Notes under the pieces: generated by a model | What the model was told of the DNA's origin: nothing | The model's input: only the letters and a program-made list of their open reading frames with translations | Database searches by the model: none | Shown here: positions 1-11,170 of the stretch, in pieces | Layout: every line of letters begins with the position of its first letter | Position numbering within the stretch: the first letter of the stretch is position 1 | Translations under genes and position numbers: made by a program | NCBI GenBank assembly: GCA_023376005.1 | Contig: CM042145.1 | Coordinates: 14,369,355 to 14,433,354 of the forward strand | DNA: 64,000 nucleotides | Direction: 5' to 3' | Source of the DNA: Doryteuthis pealeii | Lineage: Eukaryota > Mollusca > Cephalopoda > Myopsida > Loliginidae

Positions 1-296
1 TTCATAGGACTGTCTAAATAACTTATTTTACTAGTCGTGTCTTTCTATGCTTCCTCTTCTTTTGTGTGTCCATGTACAAATGATCTTGCAGACACACACG
101 CGTACGCACCAGTACGAGCGTATGTACGTTCCGTTCGTGGATGCACGTATATGAATCGCATACGCCAAGATATATATATATATTTTTTAGATTTGTGCGG
201 CTGCTTCTGTTAAACCGTATACACCTATCCGGGCGTTCTTGCATTGTTTCTTGTTTAATCCCACTCCTGCCCCCACCTGCTGTACAGGACTTCCAT
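1..296. other. Window start, no gene seen
   Basis: No exon or recognisable repeat is visible here apart from a short TA run near 170-185. The missing 3' exons of DNAI1 must lie to the left of the window. Confidence 0.5.
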
Positions 297-895
297 TTCT
301 TTCTTTCTTCCTTCCTTTTTTCTTACATTCATTTACGCTTTATTATCATATTTCATCTTCCTGGTTTTTCTTTCATGGAAACTTTCATTCATGTATTGTT
401 TCTTCTCATTTTCTTTATTTTTCCTTTGTCTTTCTTTCTTTCTTTTTCTTTCTTTCGTACATTTGTTTATTCTTTATTTTTCATAATTCACCAATTTGAT
501 TTTTCTTTCGGAGAATCTTTCATTCATTTGCTGTTCCTTCTTCCTTTCTTTTTCTTTTCGTTATTTTTCATTTTCTTTGTCTTTCTTTCTTTCTTCCTTT
601 CTTTTTCTTTTCGTTATTTTTCATTTTCTTTGTCTTTCTTTCTTTCTTCCTTTCTTTTTCTTTTCGTTATTTTTCATTTTCTTTGTCTTTCTTTCTTTCT
701 TTCTTTTTCTTTCTTTCATACATTCGTTTACTCTTTATTTTTCATATTTCACCAATTTGATTTTTCTTTCGGAGAATCTTTCATTCATTTACTGTTCCTT
801 CTTCCTTTCTTTTTCTTTTTGTTATTTTTCATTTTCTTTGTCTTTCTTTCTTTCTTTCTTTCTCTTTTTCTTTGTCTATTTTCATATTTCACCTC
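297..895. repeat. CTTT-rich tetranucleotide region
   Basis: This is about 600 bp of imperfect CTTT/CTTC repeat containing a higher-order unit of about 60 bp around TTTTTCATTTTC. A longer block of about 270 bp carrying the motif CGGAGAATCTTTCATTC occurs twice (about 510 and 770). Long Phe/Ser/Leu open frames here are by-products of the repeat. Confidence 0.9.
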
Positions 896-1041
896 CCAGA
901 TGTTTTTGAGTGGAATCTTTAATTTATATAAATTGTGGATATATATAGAATATGCTCAACGTGTAATTCTACATTTTCCTTTCTAGTAGCTATATAACAA
1001 AGACTCAACACCTTTCAATACTAAAAGTCTATTTTCCTATT

Positions 1042-1216
1042 ATATATTTACCAACCCCTCCGCACGACTAGGATGTGACACAAGGACAATTTCTTAAACT
1101 GAGTTTAACAGGTTTGAATTCAGAGTTTTCTTTCTCCTAGACTGGTTACCTAGCCATGGTTAAAGAGCCCAGTCTGTTCTACTATTTACCCATAGCTGGA
1201 AGGAGAATAGTTGGAT
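1042..1216 (-). mobile_element. SINE body fragment
   Basis: This repeat body recurs in the window at about 15.1 kb, 29.4 kb, 42.45 kb (minus) and 62.5 kb (opposite orientation). Shared landmarks are AGAGCCCAGTCTG, CTACTATTTACCCATAG and TTTGAATTCAGAG. At 42.6 kb the same body is preceded by a tRNA-like head, so this is called a tRNA-derived SINE. Here the head is missing and a mariner fragment follows. Confidence 0.6.
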
Positions 1217-1772
1217 TCATATCATTTGATAGGTAGAACCATGACTAATATGCAAAGAACAAGCTATCACATCAATGGTAACTCGCCTGTCCACCATTAC
1301 CATCACTCGAGCTTGCTGAATCATCTCATCAGTGGTGGAGGTTGACACGCGTCCTGCACCCTCTTTGTATGTCACACTTTTAAACTTTTCTATCCACTCA
1401 TACACACTTCTATGTGGTAGTGCACTGTCCCCATATTGTGATAAAAGACACTGATGAATTTATATTGCTGAATCATCTCATCAGTGGTGGAGGTTGACAC
1501 GCGTCCTGCACCCTCTTTGTATGTCACACTTTTAAAACTTTTCTATCCACTCATACACACTTCTATGTGGTAGTGCACTGTCCCCATATTGTGATAAAAG
1601 ACACTGATGAATTTTATATTGCTGAATCATCTCATCAGTGTGGAGGTTGACACGCGTCCTGCACCCTCTTTGTATGTCACACTTTTAAACTTTTCTATCC
1701 ACTCATACACACTTCTATGTGGTAGTGCACTGTCCCCATATTGTGATAAAAGACACTGATGAATTTTAGCCT
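1217..1772 (-). pseudogene. Mariner-type transposase fragment, partly triplicated in tandem
   Basis: The minus strand at 1217-1405 reads YEWIEKFKSVTYKEGAGR, then STTDEMIQQARVMV and ACSLHISHGS. This resembles the N-terminal helix-turn-helix region of mariner (SETMAR-like) transposases. The segment starting GCTGAATCATCTC recurs at 1315, 1467 and 1621, so a unit of about 153 bp is present three times with small indels. No terminal repeat or catalytic DDD region is visible, so this is a dead fragment. Confidence 0.75.
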
Positions 1773-2078
1773 CTGATGCTCCTTCCAAACAGAGAAATCA
1801 GATCACTGCTCTTTGTTCTTCCTTGGTTGGTGTATATTGCTAGTTGAGCGGCCATGTTTCCACTGTAAAGACAGCAAGCAAAATGGCGCAATCAGGCTAA
1901 AACTTCAATGACGTGATCACAGCAGTGCCAACTATAAGCACGCATGTGCAGAATGCAGTGTAATAATGATAAAGATATGCTATGGAGAATGTGCAGATAA
2001 TTTTTGACTCTCCCTCGTATATCAAAAAGAAAGAGATACTTTATTTGAGCTGATAAAATGTTGTTTAAAGACACTCAC

Positions 2079-2166
2079 CATAAGTTGATAGCTTAGTGCC
2101 ATCTGGTCCTTCTGTTTGAGCATCAGGAAGAGGAAGTTTTATCACATCTTGATAGATGAATTCATT
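2079..2166 (-). CDS. DNAI1: DNAI1 exon I, inside the WD40 propeller (last exon in window)
   Basis: The acceptor TTTTATCAG and donor GTGAGT flank 88 nt coding NEFIYQDVIKLPLPD followed by AQTEGPDGTKLSTY plus one base. The motif DVIKL and its position right after the WSDGRIV-type exon match the linker between WD blades in animal axonemal dynein intermediate chain 1. The exon starts in phase 0 and ends in phase 1. Later exons, coding the remaining WD repeats and C-terminus, are not found to the left and must lie outside the window. DNAI1 is a subunit of the outer dynein arm of motile cilia and sperm flagella, where it helps dock the heavy chains. Confidence 0.88.
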
Positions 2167-2312
2167 CTGATAAAATAGAAAGGAATTAATATAAAAAATA
2201 TTGAAATAAAAGAATAAATTTGTTGGTGTTTGTTGCTTATACATTATTGCCCATGAATAAGTACATCCCTTGTTACATAGTTATTAGATCCCTAATACTT
2301 TTTAAGGTATTG

Positions 2313-2600
2313 TAGAAATCATAATGGCAATTAGTGCAGCTGATGGCCTTGAGAGTGAGTGACAACGCTTGACCCCACTCTCACCTCGCCTTGCGGGATG
2401 GATCGTGAGAACCGGAAGGCATGGAAGACCCTGTTTTCTGGTTTAAGGATATAGTAATTTTAAGTCAGTTAGAAGTTAGAAGCCAAGCTAGCAAGATGTA
2501 AGCATCTGCGCAGACGTCTGGTTTGGGGATTTATAAATAAAGTAACATCAACGTAAATCAAAGTCTTGTGTTTATTACTTAAAAACTAATAATGACACAG
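2313..2600 (+). mobile_element. Possible LTR-like segment
   Basis: The segment starts TGTAGAAATC and ends near ATGACACA, with a late AATAAAGTAAC polyadenylation-type signal followed by a T-rich stretch. The downstream 2600-2960 shows no recognisable coding. No second LTR or clear target duplication is visible, so the call is weak. Confidence 0.25.
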
Positions 2601-2985
2601 GGCTTCTGATATGGAGTGATCCCTAACAGAAATCAGACCCGGAATCCCCATAGAAGAGACCAGACCAAGATGTTAGAAGATAGAACCAAAGCCAGCCAGA
2701 AGAATAGATGACCAAGATATAGAAGAAGTAAAGAAGTAAAGAAAGGTATACAACGTTATATCGATTTGGTACGGTGAAAACAATCAGTACGTAACACCCT
2801 TAGCCAAACACAGTAAGATCAGTCTGAATAATAATCAGTTTATTAATCAACTGTTGAAGTCCTTAATCATAGACTATTTAAAGCTATGAGTCAGGCCATC
2901 TAGTAGAGTGCTGAAGGGGTGCTAGCTACTCTACAACACCCATTAAGGTATGCTCAAAGAAAAGTTCAATTAATTGCCTACTTTG

Positions 2986-3292
2986 TGTTATTTAGATTTT
3001 TCAGACTGTTGTCCTCATCTTTAGTTATATACACAACTACAGGCAAAAATAACAGAATGCTTAACATAGCTTAACATGTGTACCCGGCCATGGTTAATGG
3101 AATGAGAACAATGTACCCCAATAGATTAAATAAAGGGTTCAGTTTAAAGTTCTATGAAGGCTCCTGATTACAACATGAAGGCTTCCAAGTTTGACAAGAA
3201 ACATCTGAAGAAGGCTGGAAAGCACATCAGCCAAAATGTTGTGTATATAACAATAAAGACGAGGACAACAGTCCAAAAAAATCTAAATAATA
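2986..3292. repeat. Foldback copy of a dispersed repeat
   Basis: The left arm (2986-3038) is the reverse complement of the right arm (3238-3292); both carry the tail GAGGACAACAGTC and TCTAAATAA. The unit between them matches the repeat at 4888-5215. The right half has CTGAAGA followed by a GGCTG/CAGCC hairpin, but AAAA where a hammerhead needs GAAA, and no clean helix I or III. It is at best a decayed ribozyme relative. Confidence 0.6.
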
Positions 3293-3299
3293 CAAATTA

Positions 3300-3985
3300 T
3301 CAAGCCTCATCAAAAAGAATTCAGACAAGTTAATTGTCTAATTAAGATGTAAAGTTCTTATATTAAAGTTGGAATGCTTAGAGTAACCTTCCAATGTGGG
3401 TACATGTGTGTACATGAAATACTCCGACAAAATTATAAGATAATAACAGACTTTATTCTGTGTGCACACAGAAATACATTCAGGACAAATATATAAACAT
3501 GCATAAAGAAAGTAGGTGTAGGACTTATGTCCTAAGGAATGTCACTTACTGATAGCTGGTTGGGAGGCAAAGCCCCTCCACTTAAGGGCAGAGACATCAA
3601 GTGCCTAAACCATGTGAAGTCGTTGCTGGCCTGAGAGAGAGAGAATTCAGAATTCCCGAACTGCCTAAATACCTAGCCACCTATTGGCGAACAACTGCAG
3701 CAAGGGAAGACAACCCTATTGGACTCATGTCCACCCGGAATTACCATTCTACTGACACAACATCTACTATGTGAAAGTCTTTGGGAATTTTTAAACAAAA
3801 AAAAAACCAAAAAATTGGGGGGAATTTTTAAACAAAAACTTCTTGTGTCCACCTTTTCAATCATCCAAGTTTTTCTGTAATTCTGTAAAGAATTCTACAA
3901 ATATTCCTATTAAAAAATAACAAAAAAACAAAAAAACACAAAACAAAAAAGAAAGAATTTTAATATATATATATATATTTTTTTA
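3300..3985. other. Intron sequence, nothing recognised
   Basis: There is no exon or identifiable element. A GGGAATTTTTAAACAAAAA unit is repeated at about 3782 and 3821. AATAAAGTCTG on the minus strand near 3445-3455 could be an LTR polyadenylation signal, but this is not supported further. Confidence 0.4.
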
Positions 3986-3990
3986 CTTAC

Positions 3991-4080
3991 TTTCACAATG
4001 ATCCATTCCACAATTCTACCATCTGAAGATATAGAAAAGAAACTGGCATTTCCTTCCAGATTGTCTTTCTGCCAACGAAC
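3991..4080 (-). CDS. DNAI1: DNAI1 exon H, WD40 blade
   Basis: A 90-nt exon with acceptor TTATCTTCAG and donor GTAAGT, phase 0 to 0. It codes VRWQKDNLEGNASFF then SISSDGRIVEWIIVK. The end of a WD repeat is plain: SSDGRIVEW is the canonical DG..(I/V)..W strand. It corresponds to the segment of vertebrate DNAI1 that follows the conserved KHTDPVW motif, which ends exon G here. The two exons join exactly, VWE to VRWQKD. Confidence 0.93.
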
Positions 4081-4306
4081 CTGAAGATAAAAACAGATTA
4101 ACAATAAAAATAAAAAATTGTGTTGTGTCATAGAAATCAAGTGAGGTCAACACACATGTAGATATGAGAAGAAGGTTTATTTAAACTTTATTGGCATTAA
4201 ATGACCCACTGAGGTTGATATGCCATAAAACAAAACAAAACAAACCAAACCTATACAGTTTCATCGGACATGAAATTGTTTTTTAAACAATTTCATAGTG
4301 TATGGA

Positions 4307-4680
4307 TTAATAAAATGTTGCAAGATGGGTATATTCCTGACTTTTGTGAGCTAGGACTACTAATGGAAGGAGGAGGAAGAAATGATGAAGGTTTAAAAAA
4401 GGATAGACGATGGTTTGACCGTAGCGTGACCCGAACGAAGAATTGAGTGGCAAGCGGAAGTCGGGGGTTGACCGGAAGTCACGTGGTGACGTAGGGGAAA
4501 AAAGAAAGGGTTCGTCCTCTTTTTGCCGGCGGCGGTGGTATGGTACGGACCTCATGAGAGCCCAGTAATCTAGTAGTGTTCTCTCTCTCTCTTTGCCTTT
4601 CCTCTCTCTGGTAGGAGCCCACTATATGAGCACGAAAATAAAGGCTGGCAGTTGTGACGACATGTTTCTCGTGTTATGAT
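4307..4680 (+). mobile_element. Possible solo LTR
   Basis: The segment begins AATGTTGCAAGATGG and contains a CT-rich stretch and a late AATAAAGGCTGG signal at about 4640, an arrangement seen in LTRs. Ends and target duplication are not clear. Confidence 0.25.
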
Positions 4681-4802
4681 TTTTTATCGGAGTTTTAGTA
4701 CCAAGAAAGGAAAAAGGACTACAGTACATGTATCGTTTTAGTGCCGTGAATATTACAACGTAACAAAAAGAATAAAGTTTAAAATAAATAAAATTGGACA
4801 CA

Positions 4803-5215
4803 TTGTGTAGTGGATATATTGAGTAAAAACAGTTCTAAGTGGCAGTTATCTCTGGGCTGCAGGTTCAATCCTGGTCAAGGGCAATAGTAACATAGAATAA
4901 TTAACACAGCTTAACACTTGTACCCAGTCATAGTTAGTGGAATGAGAACAGTCTATCACAGTGGATTGAATAACGGATTAGGTTTGAAGTTCTGTGAAGA
5001 CTCCTGATTATGACATGAAGTCTCCCAAGTAAACGACAAGAAGGTTCTCAAGTTTGAAGAGGGGGTTCCAAGGTTCAAGAAGGTTCCGGAATTTGACAAA
5101 AAATACCTGAAGAAGAGCGGAGGGCACATCGGGTGAAATGTTGTGTAGAAAACAATAAAGATGAGGACAATAGTCTAAATAATCCAAATAATCCCAATTA
5201 TCAAGCCTCATCTCA
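4803..5215 (+). mobile_element. tRNA-headed SINE-like composite with hammerhead-like segment
   Basis: A box-A-like TGTAGTGGATA is followed by a good box-B match, GGTTCAATCCTGG (about 4861-4875). The body (4888-5215) is the same repeat as at 3.0-3.3 kb. Near 5107 CTGAAGA precedes a partial hairpin and GAAA, in the order of a hammerhead core, but helices I and III do not pair cleanly. Third-party homology is unknown. Confidence 0.45.
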
Positions 5216-5910
5216 AAAATTCAGAAAAAATAAAACTAATAATGAAATATGAAAATGAAACAAATATGAAAATCAAATATCCCACAATTCCACTTCTGAA
5301 AAAATTAACTTTTGGCGTCAAAAGAAAACATTCTCTTTGGACCTTGCTAGCCATTGAATAACACATGCATTTTTCAGCCTCCTGAAACAGGCAGTCCATA
5401 CTCTACAACTTTTAGAATAATATTTCATGGACTTAATGAATAAAACATTCCATAAGAGAAGACCATAATACAAGAAATCTTATTATATAAATTCTTTGGA
5501 TTCTGGTATTTATAGGAAGTTTTCTTGGCACAAACCGTTGGAATATAGGCTTTTTTTTTTTGATAATCAAATTTCCTAAACAAAAAAATAAAAAATAAAG
5601 TCAATAAATGAATGGAAGTGTCATTATTAGATTTATTGAGATAGAGGCTTATTTTCATCTGAAGCTATTGATAATTGATTGGAAAACTCCAAGACTCTTC
5701 ACAAAATATACAAAGCAATTTGCCCCCCCCCCCACTCCTATCCCCACGAAAACATTCAAGAAAAACTAAAGTAATCAATCAGGCGGAATTAGTTCACAAA
5801 AGTCAGATTCTTGCGCTCAAAATTGGTAATTCACCTGCCAGCATTCTATGAATAAAGGCAGCTGCTTCTCTATCTTTTTTTTTGTTTTGTTTTGTTGGCA
5901 TATTGGAAAA
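5215..5910. other. Intron sequence, nothing recognised
   Basis: AT-rich intron between DNAI1 exons G and H. There is a C9 run near 5725. No coding, RNA gene or known repeat was recognised. Confidence 0.5.
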
Positions 5911-5917
5911 TATCTAT

Positions 5918-5920
<3 letters not shown>

Positions 5921-5965
<45 letters not shown>

Positions 5966-5986
5966 AAAAGAGAGAAAGAGAGAGAG

Positions 5987-6018
<32 letters not shown>
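5921..6018. repeat. (GA)n microsatellite
   Basis: Imperfect GA dinucleotide tract of about 100 bp. Confidence 0.97.
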
Positions 6019-6589
6019 TTCCTAAAAATTCTGCTTGCAAATACAAAAGAGATATAACTTTATTCTTCTTCTTCTTCACTGACTAAGAAATATAAAAATG
6101 TTGTGCAGCTCAGAGTTACAAACACTCCCCAAAATTTAGTTACTACTAAAATCAGTGGCAAGAACTTAATAAAGAGATTACAATCTAAAATCATTTTTTC
6201 TTTTCTTATCAAATTTTTACCCTGGTGTCAATAATACTATCCTTGTTGGTCAGCCACTAAAAAAATGTAGGTTGGCTGGTTTTATGGCATATCAACCCTT
6301 TTTGGGTCATTTAATGCTAAATCAAGTCATTTTGATACCAGGCTGCTTACAGTACTTGCTGTTAGCTTAAATGGTTACCTATCTAAGTAATGAACAGGCT
6401 CATCGCTGCTTAATTTCGGTGATCTAGCGACAACTGGCGCTTTCAACATGACTTGACAATAAGCAAAAAATGTAGGAGGAGCTGCACTTTTTGAATGAGC
6501 AGATAACAGAAGAATCAAGCCATAGATTCTCTGAACATCACTCCTTGGGTTATGAATTCAGTTTTTCATTCTCTTAGACTGGTTGCCCA

Positions 6590-6901
6590 TGTGGGAATCA
6601 AAATAGAATTAAAATAAAAAAAAATAACAAACTCCCATGAGCCTTCACCAGAAGAACCCTCCACATATGCTTGAAAAAAAAAGGACCCACTTCCGACCCC
6701 AAGAGCCCTTATCTGTGTCTAGACACTACTACTACTGGCCAGGGAGATATTTCCTTGCCATGTGGTGGCTATGACCGGTGAATAAAGCCGAAACCATAAA
6801 ACCACCTTTTGTCTTTGTCTCTTTCTTTTTCCTTCCTTGAATTCCTTCCTTTTCAGCACGACCACTAAATAAGATGGGGTTAAAAGCAAACCCTAGGAAC
6901 A
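6590..6901 (+). mobile_element. Solo-LTR-like repeat, copy 1
   Basis: This 312-bp segment starts TGTGGGAATCAAAAT and ends near CTAGGAACA. It carries AATAAAGCC as a polyadenylation-type signal, then CTTTTGTCTTTGTCTC and GATGGGGTTAAAAG. A diverged full copy lies at 55617-55938, where a 4-bp target duplication is visible. Here no clean target duplication is seen. No internal gag-pol is present. Confidence 0.6.
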
Positions 6902-6922
6902 CGCTCCAAAAATAAACACAAC

Positions 6923-7250
6923 TACCTTCTTAAACCTAAAACCTAAAACCTTTTGCGACCCCATACCCTACTTAAACCTAAAACCTAAACCTCTTGCGAC
7001 CCCATACCCTACTTAAACCTAAAACCTCTTGCGACCCATACCCTACTTAACCTAAAACCTCTTACGACCCCATACCTACTTAAACCTAAACCTAAAACCT
7101 CTTGCGACCCCATACCCTACTTAACCTAAAACCTAAACCTCTTGCGACCCCATACCCTACTTAACCTAAAACCTAAACCCTACTTAAACTAAAACCTAAA
7201 CCTCTTGCGACCCCATACCCTACTTAAACCTAAAACCTGGCGACCCCATA
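6923..7250. repeat. 41-bp minisatellite with telomere-like CCTAAA
   Basis: About eight imperfect units contain CCTAAAACCTAAACC, then CTTGCGACCCCATACCC and TACTTAA. It sits immediately 3' (in gene sense) of exon G. Confidence 0.85.
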
Positions 7251-7366
7251 CCCTATCAAGGCTAAAGAGCCCAGTCTGCCCAAAGAAGGTGGATCAAAAA
7301 GTCCATAATTGTGCAGTTAGCCTTCTTTTTTTTTGTTTGAATGATTTAAGACCAATAACAACTAAC

Positions 7367-7614
7367 CTCCCATACTGGATCAGTGTGTTTTCCATTCTTA
7401 GCGGTGCATCTCTGTACCAATGGATCTTTAACGTTGCACAAATTGTAAACGGCGACACTTCCATCATAGAAACCTGCACAAAAAAGGTAGCAGTGGACGG
7501 GGTGGATGTCCAGACACATGACGCCGCAGTCGGTGGGGAAATGGTATTTTGGGTAGGAAGGGTTCTTCAGAGAGTAAAGCAAAATCATCCCAGTCCCTTG
7601 GTTGATAAAATCAT
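7367..7614 (-). CDS. DNAI1: DNAI1 exon G, first WD40 blades
   Basis: A 248-nt exon with acceptor TTCTCTTGCAG and donor GTTAGT. With one base from exon F it codes 83 residues, beginning YDFINQGTGMILLYSLKNPS, then GVMCLDIHP, AGFYDGSVAVYNL and GKHTDPVWE. These blocks match vertebrate DNAI1 (LLYSLKNPS, GVMCLDIH, YDGNVA(I/V)YN, KHSDPVW) almost residue for residue. This is the longest visible exon and the strongest evidence for the gene identity. It enters in phase 1 and leaves in phase 0. It would be part of the beta-propeller that contacts the heavy chain and the partner intermediate chain. Confidence 0.96.
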
Positions 7615-7745
7615 CTGCAAGAGAACAACAAAAAGATACAGAAATTAAATGAGAGATAAACAAAAATTTAAAAAAAAGGTTTGGTGAGTGCTTTTTTACA
7701 GACGTTGGTTAGGCCAAAGTCAAATTTTGGGGATAAATCTTTAAA

Positions 7746-8020
7746 AGAAATCCATTAACAAGAAGAAATAACTGAAATTTTATTCTTTACTTCCTATGTT
7801 AACGAAATAGTTAAATTAGGAAAATTTAGCAATGAAAGACAGGAGTGATGGAAGAATAAGTTTCAGCTGTTCTATTTTTTGATCATAACCACTTCTGTTT
7901 CAAATCTTTTTATCTGTATTCTTATTTAGTTTCATTAGCTTTTCTAATTTGATATAATACTTTATTACATTAAAACTTAAATACTTGCACCCAAAGGGTG
8001 CATATATTTGCTAGTCTAAA
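7746..8020. repeat. Dispersed repeat, copy 1
   Basis: The segment from GAAATCCATTAACAAG to CTTGCACCCAAAGGGTGC plus TATTTGCTAG recurs at 9302-9556, in inverted form at 22.87-23.03 kb, and in part at 23.04 kb. It has a short terminal palindrome GCACCC-GGGTGC. Class unknown. Confidence 0.6.
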
Positions 8021-8103
8021 TAATTATTTTATTATTACAGATGATTTATTGTGTTTTTTTGTTTGAAATCTGAAAATTTAAATTCTGTATAATTAATTAC
8101 ACC

Positions 8104-8640
8104 TTGCAGCAATATATTGGAAATTCTATAACCAATTATCTGTCCCTGCTGCTAGGGGATTCGCCAACATCGTATGTTGGCGCCAAAAACCAAATTTCAC
8201 TACTTATTGAAAAGCAGTTACTGGATGAGAGATGTAAAAGCAATCGCTCTCATCACTTAGCCCAAACAGGGCCTACTTATCAAGGAGCACCCACTGGGGG
8301 TAGTTGTGTAAATAGCGGTCCCTACACTTTATTCATCACTTAGCCCAAAAGCAGGGCTTACTTATTGAATAGCAGTATTGGAGAAGAGACGTAAAAACAC
8401 CAAGCTCTCATTACCAAGCCCAAACCAGGGGCCACTTATCACAGAACTCTACAACCAGCTCACTTCTAAGGCATTGTATCAGCATATGTTAAAAGGCAGG
8501 TACAATAGCACACTTACAGAAACTACCGAGATGAAGCGTCTTATCAACATTTCCTACCGACGAAAAGAATACCCTGTTATCACCATTACTCCAAGAAAAT
8601 TACTTAACTAAGATAAGTCTAGTAGCAAATACCATTAAAA
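8104..8640. repeat. Degenerate internal repeats, unknown element
   Basis: Three diverged units share TCACTTAGCCCAAA / GGGC.TACTTAT / AGCAGT..TGG.. at about 8165-8250, 8255-8370 and 8375-8440. Short open frames cross this area without recognisable motifs. Confidence 0.35.
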
Positions 8641-9300
8641 ATTGCAACAATTTTATGTAATTTTGTCAATACAAGTGTCTGCATTTACTTTCGTGTTTGT
8701 TCCTTCTTTGTCCGATAATTTGCCTACAACTACGGAGAAATAAGAGCTCCTTCGAAAACCGTAAATACTCTTAAATATGGCCTCCTGATGATTATTGTTT
8801 ATTGTTGCGGAACCAATATGATTTTATGTTAAAATCTTCCCGTGGTTCCATTAAGTATGCATACGAAATTTGGTATCTCTATATCAACCTGTTTGGCTGT
8901 ATGTAGAGGATAGACAAACAGATACTTCCTCATTATCAATATCTTATTATAATGGAGATTGTGTGTTTTTCTGTCTGTAACCGAAACTATATTTCTAATC
9001 GAGTCACAATTAACATAGTTATTTTCATCACATTCTTCATGATTTTATTTATATTAAACCTCAATTATCAATAAAATTGCTTCACCTTTTTATTAGTGTT
9101 GTCCATATCTACATACGAATAACATGCTATTGTATTTATATATACAAAAAATAGCGGATTGCAGTGTGAACGGGAAGGCTAATTTGCATATTGATATTAA
9201 AAATGTGATTTTATTAAATATGTGCTGAGTATTATTGATTTCTAACTGTTTGGTTTTATTTTAATGAATATAAGCAAAAATCTCTTCAATGAATCTGAAA
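8640..9300. other. Intron sequence, nothing recognised
   Basis: AT-rich intron. No exon, RNA gene or identifiable element was seen. Confidence 0.5.
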
Positions 9301-9900
9301 TGAAATCCATTAACAAGGAAAAATAAGTGTAATTTTATTCTTTATTTCCTAATTTAACTAAATAGTTAAATAAGTAAAATTCAGCAATGAAAGACGGCAG
9401 TGATGGAAGAGTAAGTTTCATTTCTATTTTTCTATTATAACCCCACTCTGTTTCAAATCTTTTTATCTGCATTCTTATTAGACTTTCTAATTTAATACGA
9501 TATTTCATTACATTAAAACTTAAATACTTGCACCCGGAGGGTGCATATATTTGCTAGTAGATTATAAATATCAGGTTTCAGTTTGATTATTGGGAAATTG
9601 TCTTAAATACATTTAAAAAGTCAAGGAAATAAGTAACCATTAAGTTGTGGTTTCCTGTTGAAAATGCTGTTTTTTTTATAGGTCAGTTATTTGGTTATAC
9701 AATGAACAGGGAAGAAAGAGAAAGCAATTTATCTCTCTCTCTCTCTCTTTTATGTTTTATATTTCTGTATGTATTTTTTTTTTGGAGAGTAGGAATAATC
9801 AAAAAAGTAATGAAAGTTGAACTTATTTGTGCTGTCAGATTAGCATTTTCTAGGCCAACAAAAAAAAAGATTTGGTGCTATTCACAGAATTGCGTCCCGG

Positions 9901-10392
9901 CCTCCTGCCTTAAAAAACGCTAGCCGGTGATAGCTGAAAAAAAAAAAAACAACCCGCTCTATGATTGATGTCCCTAGCTGAACCTATTGTACAATTGCGA
10001 TACCATAAAATAAAAGTTTTTTTTTTTAAATTAAAAATGACCTGACATTTTTTTTTATTAAAATATAAAAGAATATCTAAATATTCAGATTTTTTTATCG
10101 GATTGAAGGCGTTTTATTGACAAATTATTTTTTTTAGTGGTCAAAAGTAAGCCATATTTTTATAGACAAGTAAATGTAAATATTTATCCCCCCACCCCTA
10201 AAATATTTTAAAGAGGGAGAGGGTTAAAATATTACATTTACTTGTCGAAAAAGGACTGGAGGGGGTAAAATATTACATTAACTTTTCGGGAAAACGCTTT
10301 AAGCGCTGGTTGTTTTTTTCAGCAGGCACTTAATTCGTAGAGCGGGTTGTTTTTTCAGCTATTACCGCCTAGCGTTTTTTAAGGCAGGAGGT
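9901..10392. mobile_element. Long-terminal-inverted-repeat MITE-like element
   Basis: Outer arms of about 90-100 bp are inverted copies, landmarks CTCCTGCCTTAAAAAACGC, AATAGCTG and CAACCCGCTCTA. A second inner inverted pair carries TTTACTTGTC and CCCCACCCCTAAAATA. It has no coding capacity. Further copies lie at 22028-22530 (block B) and 23501-23982 (block C). A lone end remains near 53825-53855. Confidence 0.7.
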
Positions 10393-10399
10393 TGGTATT

Positions 10400-10984
10400 G
10401 AAGTCAGTCAGTCTACTATTGGTTTGAATAACAGCAACTGGCCAAGTACAACTGAACAAGTGTCAAGACAACTGTACTTATAGGAATTCAGAACAGTCCA
10501 CTCATGCATTTGGGTGATTCCATTCCTTGAGTCCTGATTGGCTGCTTGGTTTCTATGATGTTCAGAGGCTTCATAAATAACCTGCCATTTTGCAGTAGTC
10601 TTTGCAGCAAACCAGGTTCGTATTAAGTTACGACTGCTTGCTGCCTTGTCTTACCAATTCAACGGTAATTGGAACTAGTATGATTATTCTACAGCCAGGA
10701 TGCAATTCTGTGAATAGCACCAAAAATTCAGTATTGAGTTTTATAATAAAAATTCACAGTAAATTTCTAAAAAATGATCATACTTCTATTAGGATTTTAA
10801 CTTTTAGTTCTGAGGAGTTCCAACCTATGGCAGTATCTTCCTATCACACTAAAAGGAAAGGGTTGTGGGTCACCCTCATGACCTTTATGATCCTGGCTGA
10901 AGGGGCTAGAATTTTTTTGTTTGTCTTTTCCCCACTTGTATTTATATGGAGCTGTTATCATTGTGAGGCAAATAAATACAATAA
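10400..10984. other. Intron sequence, unknown repeat
   Basis: It is duplicated in blocks B and C like its surroundings. No exon is visible. It leads directly into the LINE remnant that follows and may be part of the same old insertion. Confidence 0.4.
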
Positions 10985-11170
10985 ATTGAAGTGAACTCAT
11001 AAGTGACGTTCTCCTGTGAACACCTACACATGGATACATTAGAGTGATCCGATCAGCAAAGATTTACATCGATCAGCTCTGTGCCATTACTGGATGTCAG
11101 AGCAATGACCAATAGGGACAGGTGGCAAGAGAGGGTCATGGGAATCTGTGCTGTCAGTGCAACATGATTT
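10985..11170 (+). pseudogene. Non-LTR retrotransposon C-terminal remnant
   Basis: The plus strand reads LISDVLL, a stop, TPTHGYIRVIRSAKIYIDQL, CAITGCQSND and VMGI-like blocks. This is the conserved tail (SDVLLWTPTHG..RPA.TYIDQL..DTGC) of endonuclease/reverse-transcriptase polyproteins that are abundant in mollusc genomes. Stops make it dead. The same remnant occurs inverted near 21.25-21.36 kb and direct near 24.62-24.78 kb, and a relative lies at 58.6 kb. Confidence 0.75.

Noticed and set aside
141..986. 281-codon Phe/Ser-rich open frame
   Set aside because: It is made of CTTT tetranucleotide repeats, which lack stops. Apparent membrane-like composition is an artefact.
3205..3260. Hammerhead in the 3.2-kb and 5.1-kb repeats
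   Set aside because: Helix II is good at 3.2 kb, but GAAA is AAAA there. At 5.1 kb helix II is poor, and neither copy has a pairing helix I.
10602..10994. 130-codon plus-strand open frame as a host gene
   Set aside because: It is duplicated with indels in blocks B and C, has no recognisable motif, and runs into a dead LINE tail.
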